This document shows positions 1 to 8,348 of a stretch of DNA of 41,883 nt, one piece after another. Origin of the DNA: Candidatus Peregrinibacteria bacterium (GTDB lineage Bacteria; Patescibacteriota; Gracilibacteria; UBA1369; UM-FILTER-53-11); NCBI GenBank assembly GCA_016186205.1, contig JACPMA010000018.1, positions 1 through 41,883 on the forward strand, given 5' to 3'. Within the stretch, counting starts at the first letter, position 1. Each line of letters starts with the position of its first letter. Made by a program: the position numbers and the translations under genes. Below the pieces are notes generated by a model. The model worked only from the letters and a program-made list of their open reading frames with translations, was not told the DNA's origin and made no database searches.

Positions 1-239
1 TGGGTCCTAGGCCGGAACAAGCCGTTATCGTCGATCATCTAAAAACAGAAATACCGTTTTACACAGAGAGACTTCTTGTGCGTCCTGGCATTACCGGCTG
101 GGCACAACTTCATGAGCCGCGCGCGCGCGCGGAAGATGCGCTTGAAAAGCTCCAATACGATCTTTTTTATGTGAAGCATCGTTCTTTGCTCCTCGATCTC
201 GAAATCATTTTGAAGACTCTGCGAATACTGATATTATAA
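1..239 (+). CDS. C-terminal end of a bacterial sugar transferase (polyprenyl-phosphate glycosylphosphotransferase), 5' end outside window
   Basis: The frame that opens at base 3 reads to TAA at 237-239, about 78 residues. It carries the family's C-terminal signature: RPGITGWAQ, then KLQYDLFYVKHRSLLLDLEI and a final ILKTLRIL. In the WcaJ/PglC-like family this part follows the catalytic region and sits at the cytoplasmic membrane face. The enzymes move a sugar-1-phosphate onto undecaprenyl phosphate to start surface polysaccharide or glycan assembly. The N-terminal membrane segments and catalytic residues are off the window, so the exact class and sugar cannot be judged. A 7-nt gap to the next gene suggests co-transcription. 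Confidence 0.88.
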   Translation, partial: GPRPEQAVIVDHLKTEIPFYTERLLVRPGITGWAQLHEPRARAEDALEKLQYDLFYVKHRSLLLDLEIILKTLRILIL

Positions 240-246
240 AAACAAT

Positions 247-1470
247 ATGGCTCCTCACAGCATCGGTCATTTCCTCAAAAGAACTCACGAGACTTTCAAA
301 CAATGGAAGGATCGCGTTTCAGCTTTGAAAAAAAATCGCCAAAAAGAGGATGAACCGCCGGCGCAAATCGCCCATCCTCAAAAACACGAAAAATTGGAGA
401 TCGCCATTTCCGGAGCGACAATGGCAAAATTTATCGCCATTGGAATTATCCTCTATCTTTTGACGCTTTTTCTCTATGAAATACGCGACATACTCGTCAT
501 CTTCTTTGTCGCTCTTCTTTTTGCAGCAGCGCTTGATCCGATGGTTGACAGTCTCGAGCGAAGAAAAATTCCCCGTTCTATCGGCGTTATCCTCATTTAC
601 ATAGTGATTTTGGCGGCTTTAGGATTGTTGATTTCCAATCTCATTCCTATTGTGGCAAAAGAATTGGGCGAGCTTGCGGTTCGCATTCAGGATTACATTA
701 CAAACATCGTGAATGGAAAAATCGAACTGCCGAAATATTTGGAAGGGCTCCGGCCGACAATCAAACAATTTTTTGAGGGGGTCGATATCTCAAAACTTTC
801 CGACTACAAAGATATTTTGCTTAATGCGGCGTCCAGACTTTCTAATGTTGCAGGCAATGTGTTTAATGCGGTTTTGGTCATTTTTAACGGGTTCTTTAAT
901 ACAATTCTTGTCTTTGTTATTACTTTCCTGATGACCGTGGATGAAGCCGGCATCGATAAATTCATCCTTGCGCTTTTTCCGGCGCGCTATGCGGATTATA
1001 TCCGCGCGAAGAGCAATGCTGTGAAAGAAAAAATGGGATACTGGCTTAGGGGGCAAATCGTGCTTTGTGTTGTTGTAGGCATCCTCGTTTACATCGGATT
1101 TTTTATTGTCGGGTTATTTACCAAACCGGTGGAGTATGCGGCAAGCATTTCTCTCCTTGCCGGTTTTACAGAACTGATTCCGTATGCCGGTCCATTTATC
1201 GCATGGTTTATTGCGTTGCCGATTGTTGCGAATCAATCCGTCATGCTAATCGTTTGGATGACGGTCGTTATGTACGCCGTTCAGCTGCTTGAAAACAACG
1301 TTATTGTGCCAATGGTCATGCATCGAGCAGTTGGTATTTCGCCGATTCTAGTCATATTTGCGATGTTTGTGGGTTTTTCTTTTCTTGGTATTCTAGGAAT
1401 GGTGCTTTCGGTTCCTGTCGCCACTATGATAGCTATTTTCGTGAAGGATTATGCGGAGAGGGAGAAGTAG
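247..1470 (+). CDS. AI-2E family transporter (PerM/TqsA-like permease)
   Basis: This is a 407-residue polytopic membrane protein of the family formerly called UPF0118. A charged cytoplasmic N-terminus of about 55 residues is followed by a first membrane pair, the conserved LDPMVDSLERRKIPRSIGV stretch, a central soluble region, and a hydrophobic C-terminal half with the typical ELIPYAGPF and ENNVIVPMVMHRAVGISP motifs. Family members are exporters or exchangers. The AI-2 label comes from E. coli TqsA and need not apply here. The next ATG, at 421, sits at the start of the first membrane helix; the upstream ATG was kept because the charged N-terminus is typical. The last 38 nt overlap the convergent O-antigen ligase gene. 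It ends in TAG. Confidence 0.9.
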   Translation: MAPHSIGHFLKRTHETFKQWKDRVSALKKNRQKEDEPPAQIAHPQKHEKLEIAISGATMAKFIAIGIILYLLTLFLYEIRDILVIFFVALLFAAALDPMVDSLERRKIPRSIGVILIYIVILAALGLLISNLIPIVAKELGELAVRIQDYITNIVNGKIELPKYLEGLRPTIKQFFEGVDISKLSDYKDILLNAASRLSNVAGNVFNAVLVIFNGFFNTILVFVITFLMTVDEAGIDKFILALFPARYADYIRAKSNAVKEKMGYWLRGQIVLCVVVGILVYIGFFIVGLFTKPVEYAASISLLAGFTELIPYAGPFIAWFIALPIVANQSVMLIVWMTVVMYAVQLLENNVIVPMVMHRAVGISPILVIFAMFVGFSFLGILGMVLSVPVATMIAIFVKDYAEREK

Positions 1471-3262
1471 GCGTTATGGAACCTACAGCAGTAATGGCAG
1501 CGCGCAATTGCTGGGAATATTCGTATGCTTCGCGGAAGTTTTTGCGCTCCGGAGAAGAAGATACAAGCTGGTTCCAAATATTTTGCGCTTCATCCAGCAA
1601 TGATATATTTCGCGTAAGAGCAGCTTGATTTTGGTAGAGTTTTGCAAGAAAGAAAATCCAACGCTGTTCAGCCGGATTTCGCATAGCGAGTTTCGCCATG
1701 TCAGGCACAACCAGAGAAGAATAATAGAGATAAGCATTGCTTGCTTGCTGGATAAAATCGCCATTGATCATGAGGCTCATAATGATGGACATGCCTTCAA
1801 GTTGTAAATACGGGGATGATGCGGCAAGAGTTTTCCCTTTTTGATAATGAGTTTTGAAGGCCGGAATGTTGTTTTGCGATATGTCTAATGTAGCGCTTCG
1901 GAAATTGCGTATTGCAGCAGCGGGTTTCCATGTAAAAAAGAAAAAAACAAGAATTATAGCTAGAAGGCTTGTCGCAGTTATACTGGCCGCAAAGCTGAAT
2001 TTTGGAGAATGATGCGTTGATGGCGGTTGCAAATTATGAAGTCCTCGAGCCTTAAAATCACTGTAAGCAAGGAGGAGAAAAAACGGAATATGTTCATTGA
2101 GATTATCAACACCGAAGAGATTTTGAACTATGTAGCCGACTAAAAGCGCAAAGAGAATAATATTCTTTTTTAGAATATAAAATGTTGCTGTCAGAATAAG
2201 AATATATGAAAGAAGCCCTATAATTCCGCCGTACGTCAGCTCCTCAAGGAAAATATTATGCGTGCGGTCCTCCCAGCCTTCAGATACATTTGCGTCGTCA
2301 AATGACGGATCGTAGTGTGTATTAAAGACAATGGAATAATTTTCCCTCCCCCATCCGAAAAACGGCCGCTCTTGAAAACCTTTGAGCGCCATTTTCCACA
2401 TGGCGAAGCGCGCTTTGGTCGTGGCGTCTTCAAGCGAAAAATCCGTAATGCGGGAGAGAATGAAATTATTTTTAACGATGGGGTGATCGCGGTTAGTGAA
2501 AATAAAGCCGTATGCGGCAACAAAAACAAGGAATCCGCCGATGAGCGCTATGCGAAATCGCTTGATTTGCCATGAATAAAAAATAAGCAAAAATGCGATT
2601 GCCGCGCTAAGCCCGATGAACGCTCCGCGCACGCCGGAAGTGAGAATGGCAGCCGCAAAAACGGCGATAATAATTCCTAATAGAATTTTCAGCCAGCGTA
2701 TATTTGTTTGCTGCAAAAGATGAGCGGCAAAGAATGTATGAAAAATGAGATAGGCGGCAAGAAAAATAGGATTGCCCGCAACGGTTGGCGGCAGTGTTGT
2801 CGATGTGAGAATTATAGGAATGAGTAGGTCAAGTGCGGCATACAACGCTATTGCAAGACTTAGCGTAAAAAGCGCGTTCCATTCGCGCTGATTTTTGAGC
2901 GTTACGATTGCCGCGAAAAAGAGCATTCCATAATGGAGCAAATGAAATGAGCCGAATGAGCGTTCAATTGTGCCGAAAAAACTTTTTGTTATATCCGCAG
3001 ATGTTAATGTTGTAAGTACCGCGATGCCGAGATAAATAACGAGAGAAACCGAAAGAATATTCCACCTAGGCCGGTGCTGCGGAAAAAATGCGATTAGAGT
3101 GACTGTTGCAGCGAGCAAAATTTCCGCGATAATTTGGAAATAAAACGCCCGCGGGACGATATAAGGAAAAAAGTAATTGCCTGAATATACGAGTGGCGAA
3201 AAAAGCGCGGCCGCAAGGCCGAGACGAAGAATCCAAAGCAGGATATTTTCAAAATGCCGCAC
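1433..3262 (-). CDS. O-antigen ligase/polymerase family membrane protein (Wzy/WaaL-like)
   Basis: The protein has 609 residues with about a dozen hydrophobic segments. The O-antigen ligase core shows as a WGRENY segment, a large periplasmic-type loop, and then DRTHNIFLEELTYGGIIG. Members join or polymerise undecaprenyl-linked glycans on the outer face of the membrane. After the last helix (FFFFTWKPAAAIRNFRSA) comes a soluble tail of about 140 residues, apparently helical and possibly TPR-like, as in several ligases of this superfamily. With the sugar transferase at the left edge and the GT4 enzyme nearby, it fits a surface-glycan function. Ligase and polymerase cannot be told apart from sequence. 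Its 3' end overlaps the permease gene tail to tail by 38 nt. Confidence 0.85.
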   Translation of the reverse strand: MRHFENILLWILRLGLAAALFSPLVYSGNYFFPYIVPRAFYFQIIAEILLAATVTLIAFFPQHRPRWNILSVSLVIYLGIAVLTTLTSADITKSFFGTIERSFGSFHLLHYGMLFFAAIVTLKNQREWNALFTLSLAIALYAALDLLIPIILTSTTLPPTVAGNPIFLAAYLIFHTFFAAHLLQQTNIRWLKILLGIIIAVFAAAILTSGVRGAFIGLSAAIAFLLIFYSWQIKRFRIALIGGFLVFVAAYGFIFTNRDHPIVKNNFILSRITDFSLEDATTKARFAMWKMALKGFQERPFFGWGRENYSIVFNTHYDPSFDDANVSEGWEDRTHNIFLEELTYGGIIGLLSYILILTATFYILKKNIILFALLVGYIVQNLFGVDNLNEHIPFFLLLAYSDFKARGLHNLQPPSTHHSPKFSFAASITATSLLAIILVFFFFTWKPAAAIRNFRSATLDISQNNIPAFKTHYQKGKTLAASSPYLQLEGMSIIMSLMINGDFIQQASNAYLYYSSLVVPDMAKLAMRNPAEQRWIFFLAKLYQNQAALTRNISLLDEAQNIWNQLVSSSPERKNFREAYEYSQQLRAAITAVGSITPTSPSPHNPSRK

Positions 3263-3285
3263 GGAATTATATTAACATATATAGC

Positions 3286-3466
3286 GGCTTGGGGGTGCGC
3301 ATGCATTTTTTCGAACAGGCCTGCTTGTGCCTCGGCCTAGCATGTACGGCCTCGGCACGGCCGAGGGATTGCCGCTCCGATAGTCGCGGCACTTTGCTGC
3401 GCAAAGCATGATCCCTCGGCCCAGCAGGCCACAATGTTCTCAAAAATGCATGCGCACCCCCAAGCC
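3286..3466. repeat. Large nested palindromic element, 181 nt (element 1)
   Basis: A perfect 25-bp inverted repeat (3286-3310 with 3442-3466) bounds a 181-nt element between two minus-strand genes. Inside it are further paired segments: 3313-3317 with 3435-3439, 3318-3324 with 3424-3430, and an 11-bp pair 3359-3369 with 3411-3421. Small hairpins lie at the core. The outer arm ends in a T run followed by CGA, like the outer arm of the element at 8165-8345. No convincing protein frame runs through it. It could be a structured RNA, a MITE-like element or a complex terminator. Confidence 0.8.
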
Positions 3467-3473
3467 TATTTTC

Positions 3474-3505
3474 AAAACCCCTCATGAGGGTTGCTCGTGA
3501 GGGGT
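3474..3505 (-). terminator. Rho-independent terminator of the SLH protein gene
   Basis: An 8-bp stem (ACCCCTCA at 3477-3484 with TGAGGGGT at 3498-3505) is followed on the minus strand by TTTT at 3474-3477. It lies about 30 nt past the stop of the gene ending at 3535. Confidence 0.6.
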
Positions 3506-3534
3506 GCTTTCAAATACAAACTGTGTGCTTTGTT

Positions 3535-6500
3535 TTAATTCACTGCGATGAGAGCCGGATCGTAAGTGATCAGTCCTTTGCGGTGCGTGTCATAAATGAG
3601 CTGAATCACTTGGCCTCTCGTAATGCCGCGTCCCGGATAGAATCGTTCTGTCACCACAAGGTCGTTCAATTTTGCGAATGCGGCATATTTGAGGTACCAC
3701 TTTGCGGCGTGCGTGAGCGGCGTATCAATGAACGGCGCGTGCGGCACTTTCTTGCTAAGTACAAAATTTGTAATATCGGTCGGCGCATTCTTTGCAGCTT
3801 TCAAGAAGACAAGAAAGAGTTCAGCAGTATTCATGGTGCGTTCCGGCCGCATGCGTCCATCAGGATAACCGGCGATGAGCCCGCGCTTGGCGAAAGTTTT
3901 AATGTACGGCATGTACCAATCGCCCGTATTGTTTTTCAAATCTTTAAAGCCCAGGTCATTGTCAGCAGACGGGCTGTATGAATCGAGCGGGAATCGGAAT
4001 GCCTTTTGGACGACTGCAAGCAGTTCAGCCCGCTGAATCACTTTATCCAAGCCGATCGATCCATCTGCATACCCGGCGAAGATGCCGCGCGCTTTAACGA
4101 ATTCAATGGCCGGACAGAGATAATGATTTTTTGTCACATCCGTGAAGCTCGCGCACTTGCCTGTTGTATCAACAATCGTTCCGCTTGTCACATAAATGCT
4201 ACCTGATTTGAATGCGGATTGACCTTGCGCAGTTACATCTATGCGATAAGTGAAGTAGGTATTGTCCGCGACAAAATTTCCAAAAGCATCTTTTCCATTC
4301 CAATCTGCGCGATAAGCATAACTGAACGGACTTGAAACGCTTGTGAGCGGAAGTTCACGAATGAGAATGTTATCGCTCGTTCGATACATGCGCACAACCA
4401 CGGAGCTCGGAGCCATATTCACTGTAAATGTGATTTGGCTTATTTGGCCGTTTCTAGGATTGAAAGGATTCGGGTATGCGCCATTGTCTGTGATTTGAAG
4501 AGTAGTTTGATTAGTTCTTGTCACAGTAACAGTGGAGACAGCATAATCGTTTCCGTATTGAGTGGAACTTCCATCAACACGGAAATTATATGTGCCTGCA
4601 GTGACCCAATTTCCGCTGGAATCTTTGCCGTCCCATGTCACGGTTTGATTCGCGCCTGAATTGAAATATTGATTGGAGATAAGCGTTCTTAAAACAGCGG
4701 TTTCGCCTTGGCGGCTGACAGTCAAAGTAACATTCGCAGGTAAATTAAGGCTGAAAGTAAGATACGTATTTTGAACTTCCGGATTGAAACTGTTTGGATT
4801 GGCATATGGATTAGAAACATCAAGCGTTTGTCCGATTGGCGTGCGCGTTACGACTACGGTATTTGAAGCAGAGTCAGTTTGAGCGCCGCTCACCGCATAT
4901 ACATTGAACGTATACGTTCCAGCAGCAACAAAATTTCCATATTGATTTGTTCCGTTCCAAGAAACGCTGTTTGCTCCAGCATTAAAAGATTGATTATTCG
5001 CCACTACTCGAACAGTTCCATCCGGCATGTTCACGCTTACCGTAACTGTTGCCGCTTGATTTAAAGTAAAGCGAAGCAAAGTATTTTGCGTATCAGCGTT
5101 GAACGTATTCGGATCCGCATAAACATTTGAAACATCGAGTTGGTCAGTAATTAGGTAGCTCACTACGATAGTTCCGCTTTTTTGCTGCGCAGAACCGTTT
5201 TGATTCTGGGCATTGATCGTATAGGTATATGTTCCTGCAGGCACGAATTGGCCGGCTGCATTTTTTCCATTCCAGAAAGCAGAATTCACATAGTTTGTCG
5301 TTCCGGCCGCAAGTCCATTGAATGTGCCGGTGAGTATCGTTGCGCTTCCGCTTGAAAGCGCGAATGTAACGTTTGCATTCTGCGTTAGTTGGTATCGGAA
5401 TGTAGTGCCGACTGACTGCAGCGGTTGTCCTGTGGTCTGTGTAATAGTTACTGATGTTGGATTTGGACCAAGGTCAGTAATCACTGGAGCTGTTGCTTGC
5501 AGAGCAGTAACTGTAATCGGTCCGCCTACAACTTCAGTTTGATTCGCAGCTTGGAAAACGTAGTAATAGAGACCTGGCTGAACCGGAAACACGCATGGAT
5601 AAAAATTTGCATTTACCCCTTCGCCTAATCGGCCGCACCAAATATTGCTGTATGTTCCAGCTGATTTACTATTAGTTGTTTCAAGAACATCTATTTCGCT
5701 TCCAGATTGATTGCGAAGAGAAAGCCGAAAGTTAGTTACTGCAGTTCCTAGCGTATAGGAAATAGTTGTTGTTTGACCTGCTCCAGGATTAAACGAAGAA
5801 GGAGTTGCATTGTAGCTTGAAATAAAAACTGCTGGAGGTGGAGGAGGAGTTGATGTCCGTGTAACCGTTACGACTTCTGTAGAATAGTCGTTGGAAGTGC
5901 CATTCGTGGCATCTACGCGGAAAATATAACTGCCTCCATCGACGAGCTGTCCTAAAGTATTAGTGCCGTTCCACGTCAGAGCTTTTTGGCCGCCTGTTGA
6001 AAAGTAAGAGGAACCGTTCGCAGGAAGTGTTTTTACAACGTTTCCATTTCCGCTAAGGATAGTTACGGTTACATATGCGCTCGTATTAAGCGTGAATCTT
6101 AAAAGCGTGCTTTGCAAAGCCGGATTAAAAGGAGTCGGATCTGCATAGGCATTGCTTACATCAACCGCTGTCTGTGGCGGTGTGGTTCCGCCGCCGCCTC
6201 CACCGCTACCTCCACCTCCGCCAGCGGGATATTGCACCGTAATCAGACCCATGCCATTTGGAATATCAACACCGCCTGAACGGAATACATATCGATAACT
6301 TCCAGCAGTAACAAGGCTTCCGCTTGTACGGCGTCCATTCCATGGCTGGGAATAGCTTCCTACATTAATAGCGCCGGTTCCATAAGCAAACTGCCGCACC
6401 GTACTATTATTAGAATCGCGTATAACAAGAGTGAGCCCGGTAAGAATTCTCCGATTTACATTCCAGTAGATAACCGCTTCGCGCTCGGAAATATTGCTGC

Positions 6501-7164
6501 TTGAAGGATTAATAACGCTTGGGCTTACATAATGGCAAAGGTCAGGTTGCGGGTTGGTGCACGGTCCTGAAGAATCTACATTGTTGCCTGTGCCAGTACC
6601 GGTTCCTGTTCCGGTTCCCGTACCTGTTCCAGTGCCAGTTCCAGTTCCGGTACCCGTTCCTATCCCTGTACCAGTTCCAGTTCCAACTACGCCAGGTTGA
6701 TTAATCGTAATATAGCCTTCTAAAAGGGGCTCTGCGCCCATAGGAGCATTTCCCCATCTGATGGTGTAGCAATAGAGAGCAGGCGGAAACGCGGCATTTC
6801 CCTGTGCAGGATTTTTTCCTGTCCATGTAGCCGAATAGTTTCCAACTGGTCTGTTTACAGGTCCTTCAATGGTTGCTCTAAGATTGGCTTGCGTATCACT
6901 GCATAAACGAGGCGCAGTGGTTGTATGCGCTTCATAAACACGTATAAGCACCTCATTAGCCATTCCAGGTCCAACAACCGTATAGTTGACTGCAGCGGTT
7001 TGGTTCTGGGTAGGATCAAACGAAGGCGTGACACTTGTAACCTGAAGAATGGAAGTGTCAGACGGAATATGGTTTGCCACTGCTGTTAGAGGCAGAAGAC
7101 CGCCTAAAATGAAGGCGACAAGGGATACTGCCGTGAAACGTTTTAAACAAGCCATATGAGCCAT
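3535..7164 (-). CDS. Giant secreted protein with FlgD-like repeats and three C-terminal SLH domains
   Basis: The protein has 1209 residues. Residues 1-30 form a signal peptide (basic start, VSLVAFILGGLLPLTAVA). About eight FlgD-type Ig-like units follow, marked by repeats such as SWNGTNQYGNFVAAGTY and DWNGKDAFGNFVADNTY; several begin DVSNxYAxPxxFNP. The first two units are separated by a Gly-Thr dipeptide run (about residues 158-192), and a poly-Gly linker follows the second. The last 180 residues are three SLH-like domains (FTDVTKNHYLCPAIEFVKARGI, FKDLKNNTGDWYMPYIKTFA, FIDTPLTHAAKWYLKYAAFA) with GYADG/GYPDG motifs, which in other bacteria anchor proteins to secondary cell-wall polymer. It is probably an S-layer-associated or adhesin protein. 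A second ATG three codons downstream is equally possible as start. It has its own promoter and terminator. Confidence 0.9.
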   Translation of the reverse strand: MAHMACLKRFTAVSLVAFILGGLLPLTAVANHIPSDTSILQVTSVTPSFDPTQNQTAAVNYTVVGPGMANEVLIRVYEAHTTTAPRLCSDTQANLRATIEGPVNRPVGNYSATWTGKNPAQGNAAFPPALYCYTIRWGNAPMGAEPLLEGYITINQPGVVGTGTGTGIGTGTGTGTGTGTGTGTGTGTGTGTGNNVDSSGPCTNPQPDLCHYVSPSVINPSSSNISEREAVIYWNVNRRILTGLTLVIRDSNNSTVRQFAYGTGAINVGSYSQPWNGRRTSGSLVTAGSYRYVFRSGGVDIPNGMGLITVQYPAGGGGGSGGGGGGTTPPQTAVDVSNAYADPTPFNPALQSTLLRFTLNTSAYVTVTILSGNGNVVKTLPANGSSYFSTGGQKALTWNGTNTLGQLVDGGSYIFRVDATNGTSNDYSTEVVTVTRTSTPPPPPAVFISSYNATPSSFNPGAGQTTTISYTLGTAVTNFRLSLRNQSGSEIDVLETTNSKSAGTYSNIWCGRLGEGVNANFYPCVFPVQPGLYYYVFQAANQTEVVGGPITVTALQATAPVITDLGPNPTSVTITQTTGQPLQSVGTTFRYQLTQNANVTFALSSGSATILTGTFNGLAAGTTNYVNSAFWNGKNAAGQFVPAGTYTYTINAQNQNGSAQQKSGTIVVSYLITDQLDVSNVYADPNTFNADTQNTLLRFTLNQAATVTVSVNMPDGTVRVVANNQSFNAGANSVSWNGTNQYGNFVAAGTYTFNVYAVSGAQTDSASNTVVVTRTPIGQTLDVSNPYANPNSFNPEVQNTYLTFSLNLPANVTLTVSRQGETAVLRTLISNQYFNSGANQTVTWDGKDSSGNWVTAGTYNFRVDGSSTQYGNDYAVSTVTVTRTNQTTLQITDNGAYPNPFNPRNGQISQITFTVNMAPSSVVVRMYRTSDNILIRELPLTSVSSPFSYAYRADWNGKDAFGNFVADNTYFTYRIDVTAQGQSAFKSGSIYVTSGTIVDTTGKCASFTDVTKNHYLCPAIEFVKARGIFAGYADGSIGLDKVIQRAELLAVVQKAFRFPLDSYSPSADNDLGFKDLKNNTGDWYMPYIKTFAKRGLIAGYPDGRMRPERTMNTAELFLVFLKAAKNAPTDITNFVLSKKVPHAPFIDTPLTHAAKWYLKYAAFAKLNDLVVTERFYPGRGITRGQVIQLIYDTHRKGLITYDPALIAVN
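6583..6687. repeat. In-frame hexanucleotide repeat encoding a Gly-Thr linker
   Basis: About 17 imperfect copies of a 6-bp unit (minus strand GGNACN, coding Gly-Thr) lie inside the SLH protein gene. Third codon positions vary between copies, so the run is old or under selection for protein composition. Gain or loss of units would change linker length without shifting the frame. Confidence 0.75.
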
Positions 7165-7196
7165 ATAAAGAATGTTGTTAAATTGTTAGGAGGATG

Positions 7197-7226
7197 ATTA
7201 TATACAGGAATGATGCGGTTTGTCAA
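7197..7226 (-). promoter_or_regulatory. Sigma-70-type promoter of the SLH protein gene
   Basis: On the minus strand, TTGACA (7221-7226) and TATAAT (7197-7202) are separated by 18 nt, about 32 nt upstream of the ATG at 7164. The word TATCTGTT lies just upstream (7235-7242, minus strand) and also occurs in the promoter spacers of both TrmB-type genes. Confidence 0.7.
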
Positions 7227-7247
7227 TACAAATTAACAGATAGGCCG

Positions 7248-7289
7248 AGCCTCAGCGAGGCTAAGTAATTAATGCGCCCGAAGGGCGCA
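7248..7289. other. Two tandem hairpins in the methyltransferase leader
   Basis: AGCCTC/GAGGCT (7248-7262) and TGCGCCC/GGGCGCA with a GAA loop (7273-7289) lie 32 nt or more before the methyltransferase ATG, in the space between divergent genes. Neither is followed by a T run, so they look like leader structure more than terminators. Confidence 0.5.
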
Positions 7290-7320
7290 ACATATTTAGG
7301 TGATATTATTTGATTCGATC

Positions 7321-8154
7321 ATGAACAGCGTTCTTAAACAGGTTATTCCTGCCTCATTAAAGCCATTTTTAAGGCGGCTTTACCATATATCACTAGATGC
7401 CCTCGATATAATACGGGGCAGACGTGATTCTCTTACTGCTCCGCGAAGAATTTCATGCATAGGCGCCGGCAATTCTTTAAAAATCCGCGAGGAATTTTTA
7501 GGATATTTCAAAGAATTTGGACAATTAAAACCTTGGGAAAAAGTTTTGGACGTAGGGTGCGGCACCGGCCGAATGGCAGCAGCGCTTTTGTCGTATCTTG
7601 ATGAGCGTGGAAGCTATGATGGATTTGATATTGTGAAATCCGGCATTGATTGGTGTACGCAAAAGATTACGGCGAAAAATCCGCGGTTTCGTTTCACACA
7701 CGCGGACATTTTTAATAAAGCATATAATCCGACAGGCAAGATACACTGCGAGGAATTTCGATTCCCCTACCCCGATACTCATTTTGATTTTGTTTTTTTG
7801 ACGTCGGTTTTTACGCATATGCTTCCTGAAGAGGTGGAGCGTTATATGGCGGAAATTTCGAGAGTGCTCAAGCCGGGCGGCCGATGCTTAATTACATTTT
7901 TCTTGCTCGACGCTGAATCGCGGCGGCTGCTCATTGCAGGAAAGACGCATCAGAATTTTTCGTATGACAAACGCGGTTTTTGGACTACGGATTTTGATGT
8001 GCCGGAAACTGCGGTGGCCTATGATGAATTTTTTGTAAAGCAACTTTTTGAAAAGTTTGGTTTTGAAATCGCCGAGCCGATCCATTATGGTTCATGGTCC
8101 GGCAGGCAGGATTTTTTGAGCTACCAAGATATTGTGGTTGCTAGAAAAAAATAG
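7321..8154 (+). CDS. Class I SAM-dependent methyltransferase
   Basis: The protein is about 277 residues with a Rossmann-type methyltransferase core. Motif I is VLDVGCGTGRMAAAL, the acidic end of the second strand is YDGFD, and the motif after strand 4 is HFDFVFLTSVFTHMLPEEVERYMAEISRVLKPGG, all typical of the Methyltransf_11/25 group. The N-terminal 45 residues are basic and amphipathic. The substrate cannot be told from sequence; among glycosyltransferases a sugar or glycolipid is plausible. The ATG at 7321 was chosen over a GTG at 7300 that would add seven residues; neither has a well-spaced Shine-Dalgarno. It ends in TAG, a few bases before palindromic element 2. Confidence 0.85.
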   Translation: MNSVLKQVIPASLKPFLRRLYHISLDALDIIRGRRDSLTAPRRISCIGAGNSLKIREEFLGYFKEFGQLKPWEKVLDVGCGTGRMAAALLSYLDERGSYDGFDIVKSGIDWCTQKITAKNPRFRFTHADIFNKAYNPTGKIHCEEFRFPYPDTHFDFVFLTSVFTHMLPEEVERYMAEISRVLKPGGRCLITFFLLDAESRRLLIAGKTHQNFSYDKRGFWTTDFDVPETAVAYDEFFVKQLFEKFGFEIAEPIHYGSWSGRQDFLSYQDIVVARKK

Positions 8155-8164
8155 ATAGCATGTG

Positions 8165-8345
8165 GCGCTGGGCTGCGGGATTTTTTCGTAGACCGTCCCG
8201 AGGATGCGGGATCCAAAAGGCCGAACGCCGCGTTAAGAAACGCTGAAGCTAGGAGCGTAAGCGACCGATTCAGCGTTTTAGCGAGCGCGAGGCCTTTTTG
8301 GTCGCACCGCAGGGCAGGTCAAGAAAAAATCCCGCAGCCCAGCGC
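8165..8345. repeat. Large nested palindromic element, 181 nt (element 2)
   Basis: A perfect 23-bp inverted repeat (8165-8187 with 8323-8345) encloses inner arms 8191-8194/8317-8320, a CCAAAAGGCC/GGCCTTTTTGG pair (8213-8222 with 8291-8301), and a central 9-bp stem 8239-8247/8269-8277. It has the same length as element 1, and its arm also ends in T6CG. It sits between two convergent genes, leaving only 10 nt after the methyltransferase stop and 3 nt before the GT4 stop, so it may also act as a bidirectional terminator. Confidence 0.8.
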
Positions 8346-8348
8346 TAG

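Noticed and set aside
3484-3981. 165-residue plus-strand frame opposite the SLH domains
   Set aside because: It is antisense to clear SLH coding sequence and has no recognisable protein features.
6583-6687. CRISPR array or microsatellite outside genes
   Set aside because: The repeats are 6-bp units in frame within a surface protein gene; there are no spacers. No CRISPR array was found anywhere in the window.
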